Origin: an uncultured Bacilli bacterium
GTDB taxonomy: Bacteria > Bacillota_I > Bacilli_A > RF39 > UBA660
Direction of reading: 5' to 3'
DNA: 64,000 nt
Assembly (NCBI GenBank): GCA_934098705.1
Contig: CAKOPC010000001.1
Span: 186,001-250,000, forward strand
Shown here: in pieces, positions 26,191 through 34,562 of the stretch
Numbering within the stretch: position 1 is the first letter of the stretch
How the letters are laid out: every line of letters begins with the position of its first letter
Translations under genes and position numbers: made by a program
The notes under the pieces: model-generated
What the model was told of the DNA's origin: nothing
What the model saw: only the letters and a program-made list of their open reading frames with translations
Database searches by the model: none

Positions 26191-26856
26191 ATGAAAGAAA
26201 AAAATTATAAAATTATATATCCATTAATTATATTATTTGGTGTAATACTTATAACAGGAATATCTTTTGCAATTTACAAAGTAAGTCAAACAGGAAAAGA
26301 AAATAGTATAACAACGGGTAAAATAAACTTTTCCTATATTGAAAATGAAAATGCTTTAACAGTTACAAATACTGATAGCCTAACAGATAGCGAAGGTAAA
26401 AAACAAAGTGATTATTTTGAGTTTTCTATTAAAGCATCTGCAACAGGTATCGTAGATGTTAGCTACTATATATATTTAACAAAAGATACATCAAGTACCG
26501 CACCTGATAATGCTATAAAAGTATATTTATCAAAAGTTAATACTGATGGAACAGAACAAGAAGTTGTAACAAGCCTTATGTCTAACCTAACTAAAATAAA
26601 TCCTGATACTTTAAGTAAAAGTACAACATCTAATGACTTTTTACTACATAGTAACTACTTTAGCTTTAATAATAATTCAGCAACCCAAACATTAAACTTT
26701 AGATTTAGAATGTGGGCTGATAAAACATACTTCGATAGTAACCAAGGAACAATAACTGAAGGTAATGGTAGTCATAGTATTACAACAAATTCTAAAAGTT
26801 ATAAAGTTACAATAAATGTTAAAGGTACAGATGGAAAACCAATAACTATAAGTTAG
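26191..26856 (+). CDS. TasA/camelysin-like secreted protein
   Basis: A 221-residue protein with an N-terminal hydrophobic segment (about 10-30, PLIILFGVILITGISFAIY) followed by the SipW-type pattern KENSITTGKINFSYIENENALTVTN...LTDSEGK, then a beta-rich domain to the end (VDVSYYIYLTKD, TLNFRFRMWADKTYF, SYKVTINVKGTDGKP). This resembles the TasA/CalY fibre-forming proteins. The same N-terminal pattern recurs in the large proteins at both window edges, so this is a stand-alone member. The ATG at 26191 is preferred over 26182 because AGGGAG lies 9 bases before it. A bidirectional terminator follows. Assembly into fibres is inference. Confidence 0.7.
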   Translation: MKEKNYKIIYPLIILFGVILITGISFAIYKVSQTGKENSITTGKINFSYIENENALTVTNTDSLTDSEGKKQSDYFEFSIKASATGIVDVSYYIYLTKDTSSTAPDNAIKVYLSKVNTDGTEQEVVTSLMSNLTKINPDTLSKSTTSNDFLLHSNYFSFNNNSATQTLNFRFRMWADKTYFDSNQGTITEGNGSHSITTNSKSYKVTINVKGTDGKPITIS

Positions 26857-26872
26857 CAAGAAAATAAAAAGC

Positions 26873-26904
26873 AAAAAATCATTGATTAGTTTCAATGATT
26901 TTTT
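26873..26904. terminator. bidirectional terminator between TasA-like gene and spoIVA
   Basis: AAAAATCATTGA pairs with TCAATGATTTTT across a short loop, with T runs on both strands, the right arm touching the spoIVA stop. Confidence 0.75.
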
Positions 26905-28378
26905 ATATTACAATAGCAATTAAATTGTTAGAACCTTTATTTACTATTTTAGCCATTGTTTGTTGAAGTTTATATCTTATATTCTCAGGCATCATAGCAA
27001 TTTTAGATTGAATACCTTCTTGCACTATTACATCTAAACTCCTACCAAATATTTCACTACGCCAAATACTTGATGGATCTTCTTTAGAATCACGCATTAA
27101 ATAATCAATAAGCTCTTTACTTTGCATCTCACTTCCAATAATCGGTTCAAATGTACTACATACATCAACTCTTATCATATGTATTGAAGGTGCTGTTGCC
27201 TTTAATTTAATACCATACCTATTTCCCTGTTTTGTAATTTCAGGTTTATCAAGTGTCATATCTTTAAGAGTTGGATTAGCAACCCCATATCCTGTTGTTT
27301 TAACCATTTTTAAAGCTGTTTTAAATTGCTCATACTCTGCTTTAGATTCTTTATAATCTTGGAACATAGCAAGAATTTGAGACTTTTTAGTTATATCAAC
27401 ACCTATCATTTCATTAAGAACTTTATTAAATAAATCATCACTTGCATCAAGTCTTACAACAGCAACCCCAGTTTGCGGAGATATACTAACTAAAGATGCT
27501 TTATCTATATACTCACAATCACTAAAGTAATCAGTAATAGAGGATACATCTCTTAACTTATCAACCTCTAAAATACTTTGTTTTATTTTTTCAATATATT
27601 CTTTTTTTACATAATGTTCTTTATTTAAAACACTTATCCAGTCTGGTATTTCCACTCTAACTTCCATAACAGGAAATTCATATAAAGCTTCACGTAAAAT
27701 ATCAAATGTTTCCTTCTCATTCATATTTATAACGTCAATAGGAAGAACTGGCACTCCATATGTTTCCGTAAGATTACTTGCAAGACTTCTTGTTTCATTA
27801 CTATTTGGTGTTTTAGTATTTAAAACAATTATAAATGGTTTATGGTATTCCTTTAATTCTTTAACAACTCTTTCCTCTGCCTCAACATAATCATCTCTTG
27901 TAAAATCTCCTATTGTACCATCAGTTGTCATTATAATACCAATAGTTGAGTGGTCCTTTATAACCTTTTCTGTACCAACTTCTGCAGCTTGCACAAACGG
28001 TATTTCATCATTAAACCAAGGTGTTTTAACCATTCTGGGTCCATTTTCATCTTCATAACCCTTGGCATTTTTAATAACATATCCAACACAATCTACTAAA
28101 CGCATATTGCACTCTAAATCATCAACCTTTACTTTAGCAACATTATTAGGTACAAATTTAGGTTCAATAGTCATGATTGTTTTTCCACCAGATGATTGTG
28201 GAATTTCATCTAATGCCCTTTTTCTTTCGAATTCATCATCTATATTAGGAATAATTAAGTTTTCTAATACTTTTTTTATAAATGTTGATTTACCACATCT
28301 TACAGCTCCTACAACTCCTAAATAAATATCTCCTCCAGTTCTTAGAGCAATGTCTTTTATAATTTCTTGTTTTTCCAT
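26903..28378 (-). CDS. spoIVA: stage IV sporulation protein A (spore coat morphogenetic ATPase)
   Basis: SpoIVA polymerises on the forespore surface, using ATP, to form the base layer of the spore coat. The 491 residues are close to the Bacillus length (492) and start MEKQEIIKDIALRTGGDIYLG with Walker A GAVRCGKST (residues about 23-31), the DEIPQSSGGKTIMTIEPKF segment and RLVDCVGY. The ATG at 28378 with GAGAGTGAT upstream is preferred to the one 18 bases earlier. A possible sigma-E-like pair of elements (ATAA, 16 bases, CATATTAT) lies upstream but is weak. No other sporulation-specific gene is seen in the window, though ftsK could play the SpoIIIE part. Confidence 0.92.
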   Translation of the reverse strand: MEKQEIIKDIALRTGGDIYLGVVGAVRCGKSTFIKKVLENLIIPNIDDEFERKRALDEIPQSSGGKTIMTIEPKFVPNNVAKVKVDDLECNMRLVDCVGYVIKNAKGYEDENGPRMVKTPWFNDEIPFVQAAEVGTEKVIKDHSTIGIIMTTDGTIGDFTRDDYVEAEERVVKELKEYHKPFIIVLNTKTPNSNETRSLASNLTETYGVPVLPIDVINMNEKETFDILREALYEFPVMEVRVEIPDWISVLNKEHYVKKEYIEKIKQSILEVDKLRDVSSITDYFSDCEYIDKASLVSISPQTGVAVVRLDASDDLFNKVLNEMIGVDITKKSQILAMFQDYKESKAEYEQFKTALKMVKTTGYGVANPTLKDMTLDKPEITKQGNRYGIKLKATAPSIHMIRVDVCSTFEPIIGSEMQSKELIDYLMRDSKEDPSSIWRSEIFGRSLDVIVQEGIQSKIAMMPENIRYKLQQTMAKIVNKGSNNLIAIVI

Positions 28379-28425
28379 ATTATCACTCTCTTTCAATTAA
28401 ATTTATGATAAAAAATTAATAATAT

Positions 28426-28461
28426 GAAAAAATAGTTTACTTTTATTAAAACAAACTATTT
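28426..28461 (-). terminator. terminator of the helicase remnant
   Basis: On the minus strand AAATAGTTT pairs with AAACTATTT followed by a T run, placed directly after the stop of the remnant at 28456-28569. Confidence 0.55.
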
Positions 28462-28569
28462 ATAAATTCTATTTTTATTTAATGGTTTTGTTAATTCACT
28501 ATTATAAACAATATCAAGTTCATGTAAAGCTCGTGTTATTGCAACATAATACAAAAAGGTAGTTGTGTC
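28456..28569 (-). pseudogene. remnant of a superfamily I (HelD/UvrD-like) helicase, C-terminus only
   Basis: A 37-codon open stretch ends in TAG and encodes FLYYVAITRALHELDIVY, the C-terminal motif VI region (Y-V-A-x-T-R-A) of HelD/UvrD-type helicases, followed by a natural-looking tail NSELTKPLNKNRIYK. A TAA lies just upstream in frame and no start codon or ribosome-binding site is present. Its own terminator survives. It sits 24 bases after the end of the NUDIX gene. This looks like the last trace of a deleted helicase gene. Confidence 0.75.
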
Positions 28570-28593
28570 TTACAACATCTACTAATTATATTT

Positions 28594-29076
28594 CTAATTA
28601 TTAAAATGCTTTTTGAATAGATAGCCATGTGATCCAAGAAATTTACCATCATCAATTAATGATAAAACTTCTTCTTTTGTCATCCATTCAACACTATCTA
28701 CCTCTTCTGTTTGAAGTTTTAATGTATCAGGGTCAAGTTCTTTTTCTAATAGATATAAATTAATTAAACAAGGTCTTTCTGGATGTTTAACAAGTGCTAT
28801 TGTTTCTACCTCATTTTCCTTTACATCTAATCCTAACTCTTCTTTTAATTCTCTAAGTATAGTAGTCATACCATCTTCGCCATGCGTAACATGTCCACCA
28901 GTTGAACTATATTTTGAGCCTTTTTCTTCACTGGTTTTTTGAATTAAAAACTTTCCATCTTGATTTTTAACAAAAATAATACTTAGCATTATATTGCCAT
29001 TTTCAAATTTACTTCCTCTTTCGATAGTTGTACCAAGTAGTTTTCCACTATCATCATATAAATCTAACAATTCCAT
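28594..29076 (-). CDS. NUDIX hydrolase (Idi-like subgroup)
   Basis: A 160-residue protein starting MELLDLYDDSGKLLGTT, the opening of the isopentenyl-diphosphate-isomerase-like NUDIX subgroup, with the NUDIX box GHVTHGEDGMTTILRELKEEL (about 61-81). The final region HGYLFKKHFNN is typical of small members. Substrate unknown; these proteins often hydrolyse nucleoside diphosphate derivatives and need not be isomerases. GGAGG precedes the ATG. The helicase remnant lies downstream. Confidence 0.85.
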   Translation of the reverse strand: MELLDLYDDSGKLLGTTIERGSKFENGNIMLSIIFVKNQDGKFLIQKTSEEKGSKYSSTGGHVTHGEDGMTTILRELKEELGLDVKENEVETIALVKHPERPCLINLYLLEKELDPDTLKLQTEEVDSVEWMTKEEVLSLIDDGKFLGSHGYLFKKHFNN

Positions 29077-29116
29077 AGTTTATTACCTCCAAACAAATAT
29101 ATCAAAATCTAAAATA

Positions 29117-29419
29117 CTAGTTTTTAATAATATTTTCAATTTCTTTTTTTATATTTTCATCATCTATTTTATTTATTACTTGTTTTAACTTTTCATCTTT
29201 TTTATACATATGAAGTTTATCTTCATAAAAATATAGCTTATTTTTAATAAGTTTTAACTCTTTAGATACAGCATTTCTTGAAACACTCATATTATCACTT
29301 ATTTCTTGAAGCGATAAATCATCAAAATAGTATGATTTAAAATATTCTTTTTGCTTATCATTTAAAAGCTCACCATAATAATCAAATAAAATTCCTAAAA
29401 CTACTAAATCTTCCATCAT
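29117..29419 (-). CDS. ylxM: YlxM family helix-turn-helix protein (SRP-associated)
   Basis: A 100-residue helical protein with LFDYYGELLNDKQKEYFKSYYFDDLSLQEI and a sigma-region-4-like helix-turn-helix (ISDNMSVSRNAVSKELKLIKN). YlxM is encoded beside ffh or ftsY in Bacillota and in streptococci has been reported to modulate the signal recognition particle. It begins directly after the ftsY stop (TAG then ATGATG) with no good ribosome-binding site, implying coupling. Confidence 0.88.
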   Translation of the reverse strand: MMEDLVVLGILFDYYGELLNDKQKEYFKSYYFDDLSLQEISDNMSVSRNAVSKELKLIKNKLYFYEDKLHMYKKDEKLKQVINKIDDENIKKEIENIIKN

Positions 29420-30406
29420 CTACATCATATCCTTAAATAAACCATATATATATTTATCTATGTCAAATACTTCAAGATCTTCTTCACCTTCGCCAAGTCC
29501 AACAAATTTTACTGGTATTTTAAGTTCTTCTTTTATAGCAAGTACTATACCACCTTTAGCAGTACCATCAAGTTTAGTTAGTACAATACCTGTTATACAA
29601 GTAAGTTTACTAAATTCTTTAGCTTGGTTTATACCATTTTGCCCTGTTGTTGCATCAATAACAAGAAGTGTTTCATGCGGAGCATTTGGTATTTCTCTTT
29701 TTATTATTTTATTTATCTTAGCAAGCTCGTTCATTAAATTAACCTTGTTTTGAAGTCTACCTGCAGTATCTATCATAATTATATCTGGCTTTAACTCTTC
29801 TGCCTTTTTTAAACCGTCATATACAACACTTGCAGGATCACAAGCTGTTTCATTACCATAAAAATATGTATCTATTTTTAAAGCCCAATCCTTAAGCTGG
29901 GCATAAGCTCCTGCCCTAAAAGTATCGCCAGCGATAAGTAAAACACTTTTACCTTGTTTTTTATACTTTTTAGCAAGTTTAGCTATAGTTGTTGTTTTTC
30001 CAACACCATTTACTCCAACAAAAAGTATAACTGTAGGTCCATTATCTTGTAAATTAATCTTATTTACAATAACTTCATTATTTACATATATTATAAATAA
30101 TTCATCAACTATTACTTCTTTTAAAGCTTTAGGGTCAGTTATTTTTTCATTTCTTACTCTCTTTCTTATTTTGTCCATAAACTTTGTAACTGTTGTAATC
30201 CCAATATCAGCCATTATAAGTACTTCTTCAAGTTCATTTAAAAATTCTTCATTTACTTTAGTATATTTATTAGTAAGATTTATTAAATTTGAAACAAAAC
30301 CATCTCTTGATTTTGTAAGACCTTTTTCATATCTTTTTATATCTTCCTTTTTATTATCATTATTATCTTTCTTAAATGCATTCTTTAAATTAGTAAAAAA
30401 TCCCAT
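29420..30406 (-). CDS. ftsY: signal recognition particle receptor FtsY
   Basis: SRP receptor GTPase that delivers ribosomes making membrane proteins to the translocon. The 328-residue protein has a short basic N-terminus, the four-helix N domain, and the G domain with GVNGVGKTTTIAKLA (P-loop), LIAGDTFRAGAYAQL, DTAGRLQNKVNLM, TKLDGTAKGG and the C-terminal VKFVGLGEGEEDLEVFD. Only a short A domain is present. GGAGG precedes the ATG. It is co-transcribed with ylxM. Confidence 0.96.
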   Translation of the reverse strand: MGFFTNLKNAFKKDNNDNKKEDIKRYEKGLTKSRDGFVSNLINLTNKYTKVNEEFLNELEEVLIMADIGITTVTKFMDKIRKRVRNEKITDPKALKEVIVDELFIIYVNNEVIVNKINLQDNGPTVILFVGVNGVGKTTTIAKLAKKYKKQGKSVLLIAGDTFRAGAYAQLKDWALKIDTYFYGNETACDPASVVYDGLKKAEELKPDIIMIDTAGRLQNKVNLMNELAKINKIIKREIPNAPHETLLVIDATTGQNGINQAKEFSKLTCITGIVLTKLDGTAKGGIVLAIKEELKIPVKFVGLGEGEEDLEVFDIDKYIYGLFKDMM

Positions 30407-30458
30407 AAAATCCTCCTTAATACATTATAATAATATCATATTTTATAACTTTTGTCCT

Positions 30459-30480
30459 TTAAAAATAGCTATTTTTAAAA
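30459..30480. repeat. 22-bp perfect palindrome between ftsY and rpsD
   Basis: TTTAAAAATAG is followed immediately by its reverse complement. It lies 7 bases upstream of the rpsD -35 box; it could be an operator or a chance AT-rich palindrome. Confidence 0.35.
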
Positions 30481-30487
30481 CTTTTAT

Positions 30488-30516
30488 TTGACTTTTTATA
30501 AACTTTATCTTATAAT
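30488..30516 (+). promoter_or_regulatory. strong sigma-A-type promoter of rpsD
   Basis: TTGACT (30488-30493), 17-base spacer, perfect TATAAT (30511-30516). Confidence 0.8.
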
Positions 30517-30522
30517 TATAAC

Positions 30523-30673
30523 GCATATACATTGAAACAGCCGTATTCATGTTATGTATAACGTGTTTTTTACATTTAAGTAGCTTGTGCTGTTAAAGTG
30601 AAATAAAAACTCCCTATACATAATAGAATATATCAGTGTTTATGAAAAATAAATATTGAAAGGAGAAAAGTTT
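30523..30673 (+). promoter_or_regulatory. rpsD leader, putative S4 autoregulatory RNA
   Basis: About 150 transcribed bases precede the rpsD start. AACAGC (30536-30541) can pair with GCTGTT (30589-30594) to enclose a smaller hairpin (GTTA/TAAC near 30551). In Bacillota S4 represses its own mRNA through such a structured leader, so the same is likely here; I cannot fold it or compare it with the known family. Confidence 0.5.
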
Positions 30674-31276
30674 ATGGCAAGATATACTGGATCTAGTTAC
30701 AAACAAGCTCGTCGTGTTAATGCTTCTTTACTTGAAAATGGTAAAGAACTAGCAAAAAGACCATATGGACCAGGTCAACATGGTAATGATCGTAAAAGAA
30801 GACAATCAACATATGGAGAACAATTAAAAGAAAAACAAAAAGTTAGATTTATGTATGGCTTAAATGAAAGACAATTCCATAAAACATTTACTGAAGCTGG
30901 AAAATTATCTGGTATTCATGGTGAAAATTTACTTATTTTACTTGAATCAAGACTTGATAATTTAGTTTATCGTTTAGGTTATGCTAGTACAAGACGTGCT
31001 GCAAGACAACTTGTAAACCATGGTCATATAACTGTTGATGGTAAAAAAGTTGATATTCCATCTTACAGAGTTAAACCAGGACAAACTATTGCTTTAAAAG
31101 AACAAAGCAAAGATTTAAAAGTTGTTAAAGATAGCTTAGCAAAAGTATTAAAAAGAGCTGAATTTGTTAAATTTAATGATAAAGATAATTCAGGTGTTTA
31201 TGTAAGAGTTCCTGCAAGAAGTGAACTTAACCCAGAAATAAATGAAGCATTAGTCGTTGAATTCTATAACAGATAG
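30674..31276 (+). CDS. rpsD: 30S ribosomal protein S4
   Basis: S4 is a primary 16S rRNA-binding protein that nucleates 30S assembly. The 200 residues from the ATG at 30674 (AAAGGAG upstream) read MARYTGSSYKQARRVNASLL, KRPYGPGQHGNDRKRRQSTYGEQL, and the S4 RNA-binding domain ESRLDNLVYRLGYASTRRAARQLVNHGHI. No zinc-binding cysteines are present near the N-terminus, so it is the Cys-free form. It is a single-gene transcript with a long leader, as in Bacillus. Confidence 0.97.
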   Translation: MARYTGSSYKQARRVNASLLENGKELAKRPYGPGQHGNDRKRRQSTYGEQLKEKQKVRFMYGLNERQFHKTFTEAGKLSGIHGENLLILLESRLDNLVYRLGYASTRRAARQLVNHGHITVDGKKVDIPSYRVKPGQTIALKEQSKDLKVVKDSLAKVLKRAEFVKFNDKDNSGVYVRVPARSELNPEINEALVVEFYNR

Positions 31277-31283
31277 GACTTTT

Positions 31284-31310
31284 AGACACCAAAATATGGT
31301 GTCTTTTTTT
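31284..31310 (+). terminator. terminator after rpsD
   Basis: AGACACC pairs with GGTGTCT across a seven-base loop, followed by seven T. Confidence 0.85.
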
Positions 31311-31326
31311 GTGCTTTTATAAGCTA

Positions 31327-31356
31327 CAAAAAAAGATATAGAATATTCTATATCTT
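31327..31356 (-). terminator. terminator at the end of parE
   Basis: A 24-bp perfect palindrome (31333-31356) built on AAGATATAGAAT overlaps the parE stop codon and on the minus strand is followed by a T run. Confidence 0.65.
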
Positions 31357-33249
31357 ATAACTATCTTCCAAAGAAAACTCAACATTTTCCTCGATCCACT
31401 CTTTTCTTGGATCTACCTTATCTCCCATTAAAACACTAACTCTCTTTTCTGCTAAAGAAGCATCATCTATATTAACTCTTATTAAAGTTCTTGTTTTAGG
31501 GGACATTGTAGTTTCCCAAAGTTGATCGGCATTCATCTCACCAAGTCCTTTATATCTTTGAATTTCATATTTTGACATGTCTTTTGTCATTTCTTTTAAT
31601 TCTTCATTCGTATAAGCATATGATATCTGTTTACCACAAGTTATTTTAAATAAAGGTGGCATGGCAATATACAAATGTCCTTCTTCTACTAAAGGTCTCA
31701 TATATCTATAGAAAAATGTTAAAAGTAGACACTGAATATGTGCTCCATCATCATCAGCATCGGTCATAACAATTATTTTATCATAATTCATATCACTAAC
31801 ATCAAAATTACTACCAGAACCTGCTCCTATAGTATTTATCATAGTTGCTATTTCTTCGTTTTTTATTATTTCTTCAAATTTAGCTTTTTCGGTATTTAAA
31901 ACTTTACCACGAAGTGGAAGTATTGCTTGAAAAGTTCTATCTCTTCCTTGTTTTGCACTACCTCCCGCACTATCACCCTCTACTAAAAATAATTCATTCT
32001 TACTTTTATCTTTACCAGAAGCTGGAGTTAATTTGTCAGAAAGTAATACATCTTTCTTTTTGGTTTTACCCTTTCTTATCTCTTCTCTTGCTTTTCTTGC
32101 AGCTTCACGAGCCAATTTGCTTTTTAAAGATTTATTTATAATATCAGTTGCAACTTTTGAATTTTCTTCTAAGAAAAAAGCAACATTTTCTGCAACTATT
32201 GACTCAACAACTGTTCTTGCAACAGGACTACCTAATTTTTCTTTAGTTTGCCCTTCAAATTGCAATAAGTTTTCAGGTATTTTAACCGAAATAATAGCAG
32301 TTAAACCTTCTCTTACATCACTTCCATCAAATGATGCATCTTTACTTTTTAAAAAGTTATTTTTTTTAGCATAATCATTAAAAACTTTAGTTAAAGCAGT
32401 TCTAAAACCAACTTCATGTGTACCACCATCACTTGTTTTTACATTGTTTACAAATGATATAATATTTTCATTGTAACTATCTGTATACTGAAAAGCAATA
32501 TCAACATCTATACCTTGCTTACTGCCTTTAAAATTACATACTTTATGTAATACATTTTTATTCTCATTAATCATTGAAACAAATGATATAAGCCCGTTTT
32601 CATAATGAAATGAAACACTTTTATCATCTGGAATATCAACAACATCAACAGTTAAATTAGAAATTAAAAAAGCACTCTCTTGCATTCTTTCTGCAATAGT
32701 TGTATAAGAAAAATTACAAGTTGTAAAAACATTAGGGTCTGGTTTAAATCTTACTGTTGTTCCTGTTTTATTTGTATTTCCAAGTTTTCTTAATGGTTCT
32801 ATAACTCTTCCACCATTACCAAATTTTATATAATATTCTCCGCCATCTCTTTTTATGGTAACTTCCATCCACTCTGAAAGAGCATTAACAACAGATGCTC
32901 CAACACCATGTAATCCTCCAGATACTTTATAGCCATCTGTTTCGAATTTACCTCCAGCATGAAGTACTGTATATATAACTTCTGGAGTTGACTTGCCAGA
33001 TGCATGCATACCAACAGGTACTCCTCTACCATGATCCTCAACTGAAATAGAATTATCCTCATGAATTGTTATTTTTATATAATTTCCATATCCATTTATT
33101 ACTTCATCTATCGCATTATCAACTATTTCCCATACTAAATGATGTAAACCTCTTTTATCTGTTGAACCTATATACATACCAGGTCTTTTTCTTACAGCAT
33201 CAAGACCTTCCAATATCTTTATACTACTTTCATCATATTTATGTGCCAT
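31348..33249 (-). CDS. parE: DNA topoisomerase IV subunit B
   Basis: ATPase subunit of a type IIA topoisomerase that decatenates daughter chromosomes. The 633 residues start MAHKYDESSIKILEGLDAVRKRPGMYIG and contain the GHKL ATP site (VDNAIDEVINGYG, SGGLHGVGASVVNAL), the Toprim motifs ELFLVEGDSAGGSAKQGRDR and MTDADDDGAHI, and C-terminal QRYKGLGEMNADQLWETTM. Features such as HIQCLLLTFFYRYM and TIGAGSG are more like ParE than GyrB; no parC or gyrA is next to it, so the assignment relies on these. GGAGATGG precedes the ATG at 33249. Confidence 0.85.
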   Translation of the reverse strand: MAHKYDESSIKILEGLDAVRKRPGMYIGSTDKRGLHHLVWEIVDNAIDEVINGYGNYIKITIHEDNSISVEDHGRGVPVGMHASGKSTPEVIYTVLHAGGKFETDGYKVSGGLHGVGASVVNALSEWMEVTIKRDGGEYYIKFGNGGRVIEPLRKLGNTNKTGTTVRFKPDPNVFTTCNFSYTTIAERMQESAFLISNLTVDVVDIPDDKSVSFHYENGLISFVSMINENKNVLHKVCNFKGSKQGIDVDIAFQYTDSYNENIISFVNNVKTSDGGTHEVGFRTALTKVFNDYAKKNNFLKSKDASFDGSDVREGLTAIISVKIPENLLQFEGQTKEKLGSPVARTVVESIVAENVAFFLEENSKVATDIINKSLKSKLAREAARKAREEIRKGKTKKKDVLLSDKLTPASGKDKSKNELFLVEGDSAGGSAKQGRDRTFQAILPLRGKVLNTEKAKFEEIIKNEEIATMINTIGAGSGSNFDVSDMNYDKIIVMTDADDDGAHIQCLLLTFFYRYMRPLVEEGHLYIAMPPLFKITCGKQISYAYTNEELKEMTKDMSKYEIQRYKGLGEMNADQLWETTMSPKTRTLIRVNIDDASLAEKRVSVLMGDKVDPRKEWIEENVEFSLEDSYKI

Positions 33250-33307
33250 AACTACCATCTCCATTTATAATTATATCAAAATATTTAAAATTATCAAACT
33301 TTTTTAG

Positions 33308-34561
33308 TCATTGCTCAACTATTTTAACTATAGACTTATACTTAAAACTAATACTGTTTTTTACATTAAGTAACTCATCAAAACTTAGCCTTTTATAATC
33401 ATCTATCTTTTTATTTTTATACTCTCCATAACAAATTACATCATCAAAAATATCATAATTAATTGTATTAACATTATCAATTACCTTTACTTCACTAGCA
33501 ATTAAACATTTCTTTATTCTTGAAAAATCTCTATCTTCTATCTTTACTTGAAATTCTTTTTCTATTTTTTCTAAAATTTTATCATCTTCCGCTACTACAT
33601 TAAATGTTATAACAACATGAGTATCAGTAATAGTTATATTATAATTAAAACTATTAAATAATCCAAGATGTAAATTTTCATCATAAAACTTACTTGTTCC
33701 ACCATATAAAATATCAAGTAATATATATAAATAATTATCTAAATTATAATCATCCATCTTAAATTTCTTTTTATTAATTTTATAACTTACCGCAATATGC
33801 TCCATTGTTACACTAAGTTTTAATACCTCATTTGGTACTTTTACATTATCTTCCTCTTTTACTTTTGCTTTTTTAGGTACTTTAGATAAAGGAAGATAAG
33901 AAATATTATTCTTTATTATTTTAATTGCAGATTCTTTATCAAAATCCCCAGTAATTATTAAAAACATATTACTTGGTTTATAAAACATATTATAACAAGT
34001 TATTAAATCTTCCCTTGTTATAGATTTAATCTCCTCTAAAGAACCAATAACTATCTTACCATATGGATCTTTATTAAAAAGATTACATCTTGCTTTTTCA
34101 TATAAAACCCTATCTGGATTATCTTTATACATTCTTGCTTCTTCTAAAATAATACCTTTTTCCTTTTCTACATTTTCATCTGTTATATTTATCTCTTTAA
34201 TCCAGTTAAGTAAGTATTCTAAATTTTCATTAAAATTATTATTACCTGTGCAGTAATAATTAGTATATAAAATACTAGTTGATGCATTAACACTTGTACC
34301 AGACTTTGAATAAAATTCAAATGGTGATATACCATTTTCTCTTTCAAATAATTTATGTTCTAAAAAGTGAGCAACTCCAGATGGTGTATGATATTTTTTG
34401 TTATCCATTTCAAAATCTGTATAACTATTACCATATTTAATTCCCAAATTAATTTTATAACTTCTTTTATCTTTTAAAGGAACCATGTATACTAAAAAAC
34501 CATTTTTTAATTTTTCATAATATAATTTTTCATTAAAATTATTAATATTTATCTCTTTCAT
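33308..34561 (-). CDS. ymfH: M16 family zinc protease, active subunit (YmfH-like)
   Basis: A 417-residue M16 peptidase with the inverted zinc motif HFLEH in GVAHFLEHKLFERE (residues about 64-77) and the distal Glu region EKGIILEEARMYKDNPD. It follows the paralogue at 34563 with one base between them. In Bacillus the ymfF-ymfH pair lies near the ftsK/spoIIIE gene as here; such pairs form two-subunit proteases, one of them catalytically dead. It ends in TGA, evidence that TGA is a stop in this organism. Confidence 0.88.
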   Translation of the reverse strand: MKEININNFNEKLYYEKLKNGFLVYMVPLKDKRSYKINLGIKYGNSYTDFEMDNKKYHTPSGVAHFLEHKLFERENGISPFEFYSKSGTSVNASTSILYTNYYCTGNNNFNENLEYLLNWIKEINITDENVEKEKGIILEEARMYKDNPDRVLYEKARCNLFNKDPYGKIVIGSLEEIKSITREDLITCYNMFYKPSNMFLIITGDFDKESAIKIIKNNISYLPLSKVPKKAKVKEEDNVKVPNEVLKLSVTMEHIAVSYKINKKKFKMDDYNLDNYLYILLDILYGGTSKFYDENLHLGLFNSFNYNITITDTHVVITFNVVAEDDKILEKIEKEFQVKIEDRDFSRIKKCLIASEVKVIDNVNTINYDIFDDVICYGEYKNKKIDDYKRLSFDELLNVKNSISFKYKSIVKIVEQ

Positions 34562-34562
34562 A

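Noticed and set aside
31348..33249. Naming this gene gyrB
   Set aside because: Residues around the Toprim region (HIQ, TIGAG, PPLFKI) look more like ParE; the choice should be tested against the second B subunit elsewhere in the genome.
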